A stretch of 64,000 bases of DNA from Natronobacterium haloterrestre (GTDB lineage Archaea > Halobacteriota > Halobacteria > Halobacteriales > Natrialbaceae): the NCBI RefSeq assembly GCF_900112205.1, contig NZ_FOKW01000013.1:1-64000 (forward strand), read 5' to 3'. The notes below the pieces were generated by a model. It did not search any database and had not been told where the DNA came from. It worked only from the letters and a program-made list of their open reading frames with translations. This document shows, one piece after another, positions 51,809 to 59,590 of the stretch. Positions within the stretch are counted from its first letter, which is position 1. Each line of letters opens with the position of its first letter. A program made the position numbers and the translations under genes.

Positions 51809-51903
51809 ATTCGAACCATCGACCACTCGGTGTCTCACGCGATCGCACCGATGTCCGATCCCGTTATGAGCCGAGCGCTCTAACCAGACTGAGCTAAGGG
51901 CCC
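51796..51903 (-). tRNA. intron-containing CAU tRNA (Met or Ile2)
   Basis: The minus strand folds as a tRNA with acceptor GGGCCCU/AGGGCCC, D stem GCUC/GAGC, anticodon stem CUCGG/CCGAG and T arm GAUGG/CCGUC around UUCGAAU. The anticodon loop CUCAUAA gives CAU. A 33-base intron sits after position 37, the normal archaeal place, so mature length is 75. CAU serves initiator or elongator Met or Ile2. SNJ2-type viruses are reported in tRNA-Met, while GGGCCCUUAGCUCAG also resembles Ile2. I cannot settle it. Confidence 0.9.
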
Positions 51904-52031
51904 TCTACTCGGAGGAAAACGTGGCCGGAAGTTAACGCTTACTCTCCGTCTCTCGGTTTTCGACACCCTGGGCGCCGGACCGAGTGCGCCGGCGACGGGA
52001 CTATGTGACCGGCGACCGAACGAACGGGTGA

Positions 52032-52340
52032 ATGCCGGATCGTCGACTCGAGCGGTTCCTGCGGTCGAAACTCCGTGAAGCGGGCGAGCAGTACGAACAG
52101 ATACGGGAGTCGACGGACAGCCAACTCGAGGAGGCCCGCGAGGCGTACGAGGTGGCGAAAAACGCCCGCGCGCTCCCGTCGGACGAGGCGGGGCGTGCGA
52201 AGATCATCTGTCGGCGCTACGCCGAGAAACGGGCGGCGATGTTGGACGACCGGTACCGCCCGGCCTGTTACGAGGAAGGGCACCCGGATTGCGAGGGGTG
52301 CGTCGAGGACGTTCACGAGGGCCGGATCGAGACGTGGTAG
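52032..52340 (+). CDS. DUF7091-like small protein
   Basis: A 102-residue soluble protein with a long amphipathic helix (QYEQIRESTDSQLEEAREAY) and a C-terminal cysteine motif (RPACYEEGHPDCEGCVEDVH) that could bind zinc. I recall the haloarchaeal family as DUF7091, of unknown function. It is the first host gene right of the provirus and is convergent with the cbaC end. Confidence 0.75.
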   Translation: MPDRRLERFLRSKLREAGEQYEQIRESTDSQLEEAREAYEVAKNARALPSDEAGRAKIICRRYAEKRAAMLDDRYRPACYEEGHPDCEGCVEDVHEGRIETW

Positions 52341-52473
52341 TTGACCGACTCGTCGGAGAAACGGAGCGGAGAATCGCGGACGCGAACGGGTTTGACGGAC
52401 GGAAACCGTATATTCGAGCGTCGAGTAACCTCGAGAGTCGAATCAGCGGTCGATGAAAGGCCCGAGGGCGGCG

Positions 52474-52728
52474 TCAGCCTCTGTTTTCGTTCGGGTTCGG
52501 GCGTCCGCCGTCACCCTTCCGCTTCGGGCGCTCTTCGCTGTCGTCGTCGGCCGGGCGGAAGGCCCACGCGAGCAACGCCAGGATCATTCCCAGGCCGAGC
52601 AGGGCTGTCTCGAGGGCGGTGAGTTCGATTCCGACCCACGAGAGGACGGTCCGAAACTCGACCGCGAACGGGACGATGAACGCCGCGGCAACGAGTAGCG
52701 CCTCAGGGGAGACCCGCATCTCACGCAT
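52474..52728 (-). CDS. cbaC: CbaC, small subunit of ba3-type oxidase
   Basis: An 84-residue membrane protein with two helices (LLVAAAFIVPFAVEFRTVLS and ALLGLGMILALLAWAF) and a basic/acidic tail. It is the last gene of a minus-strand operon in the order cbaD, cbaB, cbaA, cbaC that is known from the Natronomonas cytochrome ba3 oxidase. Its exact role is unknown. ATG directly follows the cbaA stop. Confidence 0.75.
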   Translation of the reverse strand: MREMRVSPEALLVAAAFIVPFAVEFRTVLSWVGIELTALETALLGLGMILALLAWAFRPADDDSEERPKRKGDGGRPNPNENRG

Positions 52729-54507
52729 CTACGGGATCACCTCGATCTCGGGGAGGGCAGCGGTAACAGTCTCGAGCGAGGCGGGCAGTTCGGCGGGAAG
52801 GAACGGCGCAATGCTGACCGGGAAGCCGTTGATCTCGTAGCCGAACAGGCCGCCGTCCTGGATCACGCTCAGTATCGGGAGCGTGTACGCGAACACGACC
52901 AGAACGACTGCGATGGTCGTCCAGAGTTTCAGGTTGTCGAGGATCAGAGGCGCATCCTCGGATCCGGAGAGGGTACCGGCGTAGGTGTTCGCCGGGATGG
53001 AACCGCTATCGGCGCGGTCTCCCATGACGGTCACGACCATGTTCGCGAGGAACAGGACGAGCGAGAGGAACAGCAGGGTTCCCCCGAGTGCGACCTGGAG
53101 ATTCAGTTCGGCGACGGAGCCGACGCCGGCCTCGAACGCGAACTCCTCGTACTGGGGTTCGGCCGTCCGGCGGGGGATGCTGAACAGACCGCCGCGGTGC
53201 ATCGCGTTCGACATGAACGTCATCCCGATGAACCACACCAGGACCTGGATCAGCGCGACCGAACGGTTCCACAGGCGCTTGCCGGTCAGTTGCGGGATGA
53301 ACCAGTAGGAGGCGGCCATGAACGTCAGCGCGACTGCGGTACCGACGGTGAGGTGGAAGTGGCCGACGACCCAGAAGGTGTTGTGGACGAGATAGTTGAT
53401 GTTCATGCCGGCGTTGATCATCCCGGAGAAGCCGGCCGCGGCGAACATCAGTCCCGCAAGCGACATCCCGGTGAAGACGGGGTCGCGCCAGGGCAGGGCC
53501 TTCAGCCAGCCGAGATAGCCCGTGCCGCCGCGCTGACGGGCGCCGTGTTCCATGCTCGCGACGACGGTGAAGGCGGTCAGCAAGCTCGGCAACAGGAGGA
53601 ACATCGTGTTCGTCATCGCGATGAACTTGAACCCTTCAGCGATGCCGGGGTCGAGGTACTGATGGTGGATCCCGGTCGGCACCGAGAGGATCAGGAAGAG
53701 GACGAACACGACGCGTGCGAGCGGATCGCTGAACAGCTTTCCACCGGCGAATTTCGGCAGCATGATGTACCACATCATGTACGCCGGCAGCAGCCAGAAG
53801 TACACGACCGGGTGGCCGAAGAACCAGAACAGCGTCCGGGTCAACAGCGGGTTGATGCCGTCGACGAGACCGAGCGTCCACGGTAGGATAAAGGCGAGGA
53901 TGGCGATGGCGACGCCGAGGGTCGCGAGGTACCACATCAGCGTCGTCGTCAGCACCATAAACGTCGGCAGCGGGATGCGTTCATCGGGGTTGTCCTGCTT
54001 CCAGGCCCACCAGGTGCGGAACCAGTCGACTCCGGCGAGCCAGCTTCCGACGACGAACAGGACGAGGCCGACGTAAAACAGCGGGTGGCCCTCGAGCGGC
54101 GCGTAGAACGTGAACAGCACGCTCGCGCTCATGTCGATGGAGTCAGTGAAGCCGGCGAGGATCGGGACCGCCGCGAGTATCGTGCCAAGCACCATCAGGC
54201 CGTACCAGCCCCACGTAAAGCGCAGATCGACCATCCCGCGGTCGAGGCTGGTCGTGGTCGCCCACGTGAACAGGCCCACGAGGAAGAAGATCGTGAACGT
54301 GAGCGCGAGCAACACGCCGTGTGCGGTCAGAACGGTGTAGTAGTCGGCCGAGTCCATGAACCGGAACACGTCGGTCCGGTGAAGCGCCTGGATCAGCCCG
54401 AACAGGCCGCCGATAGTGAGCGCGATGAACGAGCTCCAGAACGCCGAGTGGATGACTTTAGATTCTTCCGGGAAGTCCTCGAAGTATGCGGTCGTCGCGT
54501 TACTCAT
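52729..54507 (-). CDS. cbaA: cytochrome ba3 oxidase subunit I
   Basis: A 592-residue haem-copper oxidase catalytic subunit that reduces O2 to water and pumps protons. Ligand motifs are complete: TAHGVLLALTF (haem b His), FFGHPVVYFWLLPA (CuB His and the His-Tyr cross-link), GIHHQYLDPGI (two CuB His), and VVGHFHLTVGTA (haem ligands). Twelve or more helices are predicted. The His-Pro-x-x-Tyr type and short helix VI pattern fit the B-type (ba3) class. It overlaps cbaB by eight bases. Confidence 0.95.
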   Translation of the reverse strand: MSNATTAYFEDFPEESKVIHSAFWSSFIALTIGGLFGLIQALHRTDVFRFMDSADYYTVLTAHGVLLALTFTIFFLVGLFTWATTTSLDRGMVDLRFTWGWYGLMVLGTILAAVPILAGFTDSIDMSASVLFTFYAPLEGHPLFYVGLVLFVVGSWLAGVDWFRTWWAWKQDNPDERIPLPTFMVLTTTLMWYLATLGVAIAILAFILPWTLGLVDGINPLLTRTLFWFFGHPVVYFWLLPAYMMWYIMLPKFAGGKLFSDPLARVVFVLFLILSVPTGIHHQYLDPGIAEGFKFIAMTNTMFLLLPSLLTAFTVVASMEHGARQRGGTGYLGWLKALPWRDPVFTGMSLAGLMFAAAGFSGMINAGMNINYLVHNTFWVVGHFHLTVGTAVALTFMAASYWFIPQLTGKRLWNRSVALIQVLVWFIGMTFMSNAMHRGGLFSIPRRTAEPQYEEFAFEAGVGSVAELNLQVALGGTLLFLSLVLFLANMVVTVMGDRADSGSIPANTYAGTLSGSEDAPLILDNLKLWTTIAVVLVVFAYTLPILSVIQDGGLFGYEINGFPVSIAPFLPAELPASLETVTAALPEIEVIP

Positions 54508-55315
54508 TGTCGTCCTCCGTATCGGTCGTGTCGTCGTTTTCGTCGCTTTCGTCCGTTCCGACGGTCACCTGGCCGCTCTCCTCGTAGTCGTCGACGGTGA
54601 CCGTCCAGTCGTGGTCTCCCTCGCCGAGGTCCGAACTATCGACGACGAAGGTGACCTCCTCGGAGCCGTCGCCCGCGACGGTTACGTCTTCCTCGAGAGT
54701 CACGTCACCGATCTCTGCCGTGACGGTGGTATCGAGGTCCTCTAGCTGGCCGTTCGTCACCGTAGCGGTGACCTCGATCTCCTCACCGGTCGCGACTTCG
54801 TCGGGCGCCTCGGCGGAGAGTTCGGTGAGGTCGAACTCCTCTTCGGGCGTGACGATCAGCTGGCCGGACATCTCGTGGTGTTGTGGACCGCAGTACTCGT
54901 TGCAGACGAGGCCGTACTCGCCGGGTTCGTCGAACTCGACGGTCATCGTGGAGATCTCGCCGGGAATGACCATCGTATTGACGTTCGTGCCGACGACGCT
55001 GAAGCCGTGGATCACGTCGGGACTCGTCACGTGGAAGGTGACTTCGCTGCCGGCGGGTACCTCGATGGGGCTGGGAACGAACGTGAACGTCTGTGCGCGG
55101 ACGTAGACCTCGTACTCGTCCTCACCGACCTGCTGGACCCCCGGGTCGCTGAACTCCTCGTGGTCGAAGACCTCGTTGGGGTCTATCGAGCCACCCTCGT
55201 CGTCGACCATCGCGATGCCGAGGCCGATCGACCCGTACGTGATCGTTGCAATGAAGCCAACGATCAACAGCATCGCGGCGATCAGCCACGCTTTCTCGTA
55301 CGTGTGGATGTTCAT
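54500..55315 (-). CDS. cbaB: cytochrome ba3 oxidase subunit II with C-terminal extension
   Basis: A 271-residue CuA-bearing subunit. The N-terminal helix (WLIAAMLLIVGFIATITYGS) anchors it. The cupredoxin domain has SPDVIHGFSVVG (first CuA His) and LVCNEYCGPQHHEMSGQLIV (Cys, Cys, His, Met ligands). After position 160 there is an extra region of about 100 residues: TELSAEAPDEVATGEEIEVT and later VTFVVDSSDLGEGDHDWTVT, which looks like an Ig/CARDB-type beta domain followed by an acidic tail. Most ba3-type subunit II proteins end near the CuA domain. Its start overlaps cbaD by four bases. Confidence 0.93.
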   Translation of the reverse strand: MNIHTYEKAWLIAAMLLIVGFIATITYGSIGLGIAMVDDEGGSIDPNEVFDHEEFSDPGVQQVGEDEYEVYVRAQTFTFVPSPIEVPAGSEVTFHVTSPDVIHGFSVVGTNVNTMVIPGEISTMTVEFDEPGEYGLVCNEYCGPQHHEMSGQLIVTPEEEFDLTELSAEAPDEVATGEEIEVTATVTNGQLEDLDTTVTAEIGDVTLEEDVTVAGDGSEEVTFVVDSSDLGEGDHDWTVTVDDYEESGQVTVGTDESDENDDTTDTEDDNE

Positions 55316-55542
55316 ACGAGCCCCACCCCCATCAGGATCGAGCTAACGACCGTCGGGTCGTTCCCGACGAATTCCACGAAGTACATGAAGAACCACAGTG
55401 CTACCAGGATCAGGAAGTACAGTCCGATGAGCACCAACGTCCCGATCGGATCGTACTCGTCGTGACCGATCTCCTTGATCGGTCCGTCGACGTCTGCGGC
55501 CGTATCCGGCCGCTCCGTACTTTGCTCTGTCGCCGAACTCAT
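55312..55542 (-). CDS. cbaD: CbaD, small membrane subunit
   Basis: A 76-residue protein with a hydrophilic first half and one clear membrane helix (LIGLYFLILVALWFFMYFVE), ending near VVSSILMGVGLV. It is first in the cbaDBAC operon. Small subunits like this stabilise ba3-type oxidases. The start is ATG 55542; a longer frame to 55698 has no support. Confidence 0.78.
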   Translation of the reverse strand: MSSATEQSTERPDTAADVDGPIKEIGHDEYDPIGTLVLIGLYFLILVALWFFMYFVEFVGNDPTVVSSILMGVGLV

Positions 55543-55643
55543 ACGGGAGGGTAGTGAACGGGTAGGACTTACCCCTCCCTGTCGTTCCAGCAGGATGGGA
55601 ACGGGTGCATCCTTTAAGTAGCCATCATACGCAGGAATACACA

Positions 55644-55865
55644 ATGACGTTCGAGGACCTCGAACCCCGACACGCAGCCGCAGCCGGACTGCTCGCATTC
55701 GTGCCGACGGTGATCTACGGCATCGGTCGTCCCGGACTCGCCGGCTTCGTTGCCACGCTCAACGTCGCGATAATCTTCGCGTCGCTGTACGTCGCGATGT
55801 CGCCAGTCGACGGCGACGGACACGACCACGGACACGGCTCCGGCGACAACGGAACGAGTGCGTAA
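55644..55865 (+). CDS. small membrane protein linked to the oxidase
   Basis: A 73-residue protein with two hydrophobic helices (AAAAGLLAFVPTVIYGIGRP and LNVAIIFASLYVAM) and a His-rich end (GDGHDHGHGSGDNG) that could bind copper or another metal. It is divergent from cbaD with about 100 bases between starts. I recall proteins like this annotated as cytochrome-ba3 oxidase subunits in haloarchaea. A metal-handling accessory role is only an inference. Confidence 0.65.
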   Translation: MTFEDLEPRHAAAAGLLAFVPTVIYGIGRPGLAGFVATLNVAIIFASLYVAMSPVDGDGHDHGHGSGDNGTSA

Positions 55866-56050
55866 GCGGTCTCGAGGCGACGGCCGGCCACGGACGCTGG
55901 TCGATGCGTCGCCGGCCGAACTGTTCGACGACGAGCCTGCATCCATGCGTTCTTCGACCGACCGACGATCGGCACCGCTCATCCGCGAGTATTACCTATC
56001 TCACCCTCGCTCGTTGCTCGAGCGGGCCGACGACCGATCCTCCTATCCAC

Positions 56051-58681
56051 ATGGTTCGGGACACTAGCCGATCGACACCCCCGGCGGGTTCGAGCCCCGA
56101 CGACGCGTCCGACCGAAACCGGTCGAGCGACGACACCGATCTCGCCGCCGTCCCGTCCGCCGACGAACTCGGAGAGGGCGGCGGGGGAGACGACGGATCG
56201 ACCGGCTGCGACCTCTGTGACCTCCCCACGCCGGAGCCGCCGATCACCGCGCCGGACGTCGACGGACGGTTCTGCTGTCGGGGCTGTCTCGAGGTGAGTC
56301 GGACGCTGTCGAACTCGGATGCGAGCGCGAACGCCGATTCGATCGGCGCGGAACCCGACCCCGGCGCGCTCCGATCCCGGCTGGCCGACGGGGACGCGGG
56401 TTCGGAGTCCGCCGACCCCGACGACGCGCTCGAGGACGGCGAGGGCGAGGAGGCGTTCCTCTCGGTCGACGGGATGCACTGTTCGACCTGCGAGGCTTTC
56501 CTCGAGACGACTGCCGAGTCCGCCGACGGCGTCCTGGCTGCGGAGGCCAGTTACGCGACGGAGACGGTTCGGCTGGCGTACGATCCCGACCGGGTCGAAG
56601 GTGATGACCTCGCCGACGTCGTCTCCGGCTACGGCTACACCGCGCGGGAGCGCGGACGGGGGAGCGACCGCGGGGCCGACGACGGACAGGCACTCGTGAA
56701 GTTCCTCGTCGGCGGCGGGCTGTTCGGGATGATGGTGATGGTGTGGTACGCCGTCTTCCTCTATCCGACCTACTTCGGCTACGAGCCGGTGGCCGACTTC
56801 GGCGGCTACGACGGCTACTACGTCGCCGTCAACATCTGGCTGATGACCTCGTTCGTGCTCTTCTACACGGGGTACCCCATCCTCCGGGGCGCGTACGTCA
56901 GCCTCCGGGCCGGGATGCCCAACATGGACCTCCTCGTCGCGACCGCGGCCGTCGGCGCGTACGCCTACAGCACGCTCGCGATGGTCCTCGGGCGGACGGA
57001 CCTGTATTTCGACGTCAGCGTCGCCGTCATACTCGTCGTCACCGGGGGCACCTACTACGAGGAACGGATCAAGCGCCGCGCGACGAACCTGTTGTCGGAC
57101 CTCACCGAGCAGCAGGTCGACGAGGCCCGCCGCGAGGACGGCGAGACGGTCCCGCTCGAGAGGGTCGAACCCGGCGACCGACTGCTCGTTCGCCCCGGCG
57201 AACGGATCCCGCTGGACGGCGACCTCGTGGAAGGGACGGCCGCAGTGGACGAGTCGCTGGTGACCGGCGAGTCCCTTCCCGTCGAGAAAGCACCCGGCGA
57301 TCCGGTCCGCGGGGGAACCGTCGTCACGGACGCCCCCGTCGTCGTCGAGGTGGGCGAGGACGCCGAGAGTACCCTCGACCGGCTCGTCTCCCTGTTGTGG
57401 TCGATCCAGAGTTCGCGGCCGGGCGTTCAGCGACTCGCCGACAAGCTGGCGACGATCTTCGTCCCGCTCGTGTTGACTCTCGCGGCCGCCGCGACGGCCG
57501 TCCTGCTCGCACGGGGCTCGAGCCCCTCGGAGGCGCTGCTGGTCGGGCTGACGGTCGTGATCGTCTCCTGTCCCTGTGCCCTGGGACTGGCGACGCCGCT
57601 GGCGATCGCCTCCGGGATCCAGTCGGCGGCAAAGCGCGGAATCGTCGTCGCCGCGGAGGCGATTTTCGAGGACGCACCCGAAGTGGACGTCGTCGTGCTG
57701 GACAAGACGGGAACGCTCACGACGGGGACGATGACGGTGACCGACGTGTACGCGGACGAAACGGAGCGTAGCGACGGACCCGACGAGACGACGCTCCTCG
57801 AGCGCGCCGGCGCCGTCGAAGCCCTCTCGGAGCACCCGATCGCGGCCGCGATCACGGAGGCCGCCTTCGGCACCCGCAGCGAGGACGGTGACGGCGGGGA
57901 CGACCACCCGGACGACGAGGGCGGGGAGCCCACCCTCCCCGCCGGCGTCAGCGCCGACGACTTCGAACGCGACCGTCGCGGCGTCAGCGGCGTCGTCGAC
58001 GGCGACCGCGTCGTCGTCGGCCACCCCGACTACCTCCGCGAGTCCGGGCTCGAGGTCCCCGATAGCCTCGAGTCGCGAATCGCGGACGCCCGAACCGCCG
58101 GCGACGTCCCCGTCGCAGTCGGCTGGGACGGCCGCGCTCGCGGCGTGATCGTCGTGGGCGACTCCCCCCGCGAGGAACTGGAACGGGCGGTCGAAACGCT
58201 CTCGAGCGGGCGCGAGGTCGTCGTCCTCACCGGCGACGAGGGCGCCGCGGCCGACCGCTTCCGGGCCGTCGAGGGGGTAAGCGAGGTCTTCGCCGGCGTC
58301 CCGCCGGAGGGGAAAGCCGAGACGGTCCGCCGGCTGCGGGCCCGCGGCACCGTCGCGATGGTCGGCGACGGGAGCAACGACGCCCCCGCGCTGGCGGCCG
58401 CCGACGTCGGCATCGCGATGGGCAGCGGGACGAAACTGGCGACCGACGCCGCCGACGCGGTGATCGTCGGCGACGACCTCGAGGCGGTTCCGGAGACGTT
58501 CGACCTCGCGGCGGGCACTCACCGCCGTATCCGACAGAACCTCGGCTGGGCGTTCTTCTACAACGCCGTCGCGATTCCGCTCGCGATCACCGGGCTCCTG
58601 AACCCGCTGTTCGCGGCGGTGGCGATGGCGACGAGCAGCCTGCTGGTCGTGATAAACTCCGCGCGGTCGATCTCCGACTAG
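56051..58681 (+). CDS. FixI/CopA-type copper-translocating P-type ATPase
   Basis: An 876-residue ATPase. An N-terminal cysteine domain (GCDLCDLPTPEPP, residues 52-64, then RFCCRGCLE, near 73-81) is like that of FixI/CcoI pumps for oxidase copper. An HMA domain has GMHCSTCEAF (near 140). Eight helices, SCPCALG (near 505), TGES, DKTGTLT (near 550), SEHPIAAA and GDGSNDAP (near 770) are intact. It exports Cu(I). Next to cbaDBAC it may supply copper to CuA/CuB. The first 50 residues are disordered; ATG at 56051 chosen. Confidence 0.93.
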   Translation: MVRDTSRSTPPAGSSPDDASDRNRSSDDTDLAAVPSADELGEGGGGDDGSTGCDLCDLPTPEPPITAPDVDGRFCCRGCLEVSRTLSNSDASANADSIGAEPDPGALRSRLADGDAGSESADPDDALEDGEGEEAFLSVDGMHCSTCEAFLETTAESADGVLAAEASYATETVRLAYDPDRVEGDDLADVVSGYGYTARERGRGSDRGADDGQALVKFLVGGGLFGMMVMVWYAVFLYPTYFGYEPVADFGGYDGYYVAVNIWLMTSFVLFYTGYPILRGAYVSLRAGMPNMDLLVATAAVGAYAYSTLAMVLGRTDLYFDVSVAVILVVTGGTYYEERIKRRATNLLSDLTEQQVDEARREDGETVPLERVEPGDRLLVRPGERIPLDGDLVEGTAAVDESLVTGESLPVEKAPGDPVRGGTVVTDAPVVVEVGEDAESTLDRLVSLLWSIQSSRPGVQRLADKLATIFVPLVLTLAAAATAVLLARGSSPSEALLVGLTVVIVSCPCALGLATPLAIASGIQSAAKRGIVVAAEAIFEDAPEVDVVVLDKTGTLTTGTMTVTDVYADETERSDGPDETTLLERAGAVEALSEHPIAAAITEAAFGTRSEDGDGGDDHPDDEGGEPTLPAGVSADDFERDRRGVSGVVDGDRVVVGHPDYLRESGLEVPDSLESRIADARTAGDVPVAVGWDGRARGVIVVGDSPREELERAVETLSSGREVVVLTGDEGAAADRFRAVEGVSEVFAGVPPEGKAETVRRLRARGTVAMVGDGSNDAPALAAADVGIAMGSGTKLATDAADAVIVGDDLEAVPETFDLAAGTHRRIRQNLGWAFFYNAVAIPLAITGLLNPLFAAVAMATSSLLVVINSARSISD

Positions 58682-58938
58682 TCCTCGCGCTCGCCGCCGT
58701 TTTCGTCCTCGGCTTCTCGTTCCGTCACCACCCGGTCGACGACGGCCCGCTCGCCGTCCTCGTAGACGAAGGTCTCGCCGTCGTCCTCGTCCTCCGTCCG
58801 GCGATGACTCCCGTCACAGAACGGAAACGAGTCCGAGAGACCGCACTGACAGACCGCGACGTCTCCCTTCTCGTCGTCGATATCCGACGGATCGAGCGTT
58901 CGCGGACCGGTCGCCTCGAGTTCGACGAGTCGCGTCAT
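58678..58938 (-). CDS. CDGSH iron-sulfur domain protein
   Basis: An 86-residue protein. VCQCGLSDSFPFCDGSHRRT is the CDGSH-type 3Cys-1His motif that holds a [2Fe-2S] cluster. The C-terminal half is acidic. The family is involved in iron-sulfur and redox transfer, with no set role in haloarchaea. Start at ATG 58938; its stop overlaps the P-type ATPase stop by four bases (convergent). Confidence 0.85.
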   Translation of the reverse strand: MTRLVELEATGPRTLDPSDIDDEKGDVAVCQCGLSDSFPFCDGSHRRTEDEDDGETFVYEDGERAVVDRVVTEREAEDENGGERED

Positions 58939-59103
58939 CGTCGGACAGTCGGCCCGCCGGGAACAAAACGGTTCGCCCGCTTTCGCTGCCCGTTTCACTG
59001 CCGAGAGGGGCCGCTGTGGCGCTCGTCGGGGACGAACGGTGAGAGCGGGACAGCGGTGGCGACACGTCGCTCCGGGGGAACGATCGGTCCCCAGACTCGA
59101 GAA

Positions 59104-59138
59104 GGAACGGGGAACGGGGAACGGGGAACGGGGAACGG
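59104..59138. repeat. GGAACGG heptamer array, 5 units
   Basis: Five perfect consecutive GGAACGG units between divergent genes (58938 and 59217). The same unit type, with variants, occurs at 9439-9466. Confidence 0.88.
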
Positions 59139-59216
59139 TGGAGCGGAAACGGGACGAACGACGGCCGCGGAAGACAAACTACTTGGTCGTCGTCGGTAAT
59201 CTTCTGCTACCGAGAC

Positions 59217-59510
59217 ATGAGTTCGTACGCCGCGGAGGCGACGATCGCGATCGCGCTTACCGTCGTCAAGACGCTCAGCCTGCTCGTCGGCGGCATGATC
59301 ACGTTCTTCGCGTTCAAGGCCTACCGCCGCACCCGCCAGCAAGCACTCGGGTTGCTCGCGGGCGGGTTCGGCCTCGTCACGCTCGGCCTGGTGTTGGCCG
59401 GGATGCTCTACGAACTGCTGGACGTGGGGCTGATGACCGGTATCCTCCTCGAGAGCCTCCTGATGCTCGCCGGCTTCGTGGTGATCGCGTACTCGTTGTA
59501 CGTCACCTGA
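59217..59510 (+). CDS. small three-helix membrane protein (DUF7521-like)
   Basis: A 97-residue protein with three hydrophobic helices: IAIALTVVKTLSLLVGGMIT, ALGLLAGGFGLVTLGLVLAG and GILLESLLMLAGFVVIAYSL. KAYRRTRQQALG sits between the first two, as in the haloarchaeal DUF7521 group (recalled). Similar proteins are often next to ArsR-type regulators, but none is adjacent here. Function unknown. Confidence 0.72.
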   Translation: MSSYAAEATIAIALTVVKTLSLLVGGMITFFAFKAYRRTRQQALGLLAGGFGLVTLGLVLAGMLYELLDVGLMTGILLESLLMLAGFVVIAYSLYVT

Positions 59511-59590
59511 CCTGCCCGGCAAACCACAGACGGCAGTTCCAACGCTCCAGGAACGAAATCTTTACCATCGGAACATTCAGTGTTGGGGGT

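Noticed and set aside
55979-58522. 847-residue minus-strand frame opposite the copper ATPase
   Set aside because: Shadow frame; the plus strand carries every P-type ATPase motif.
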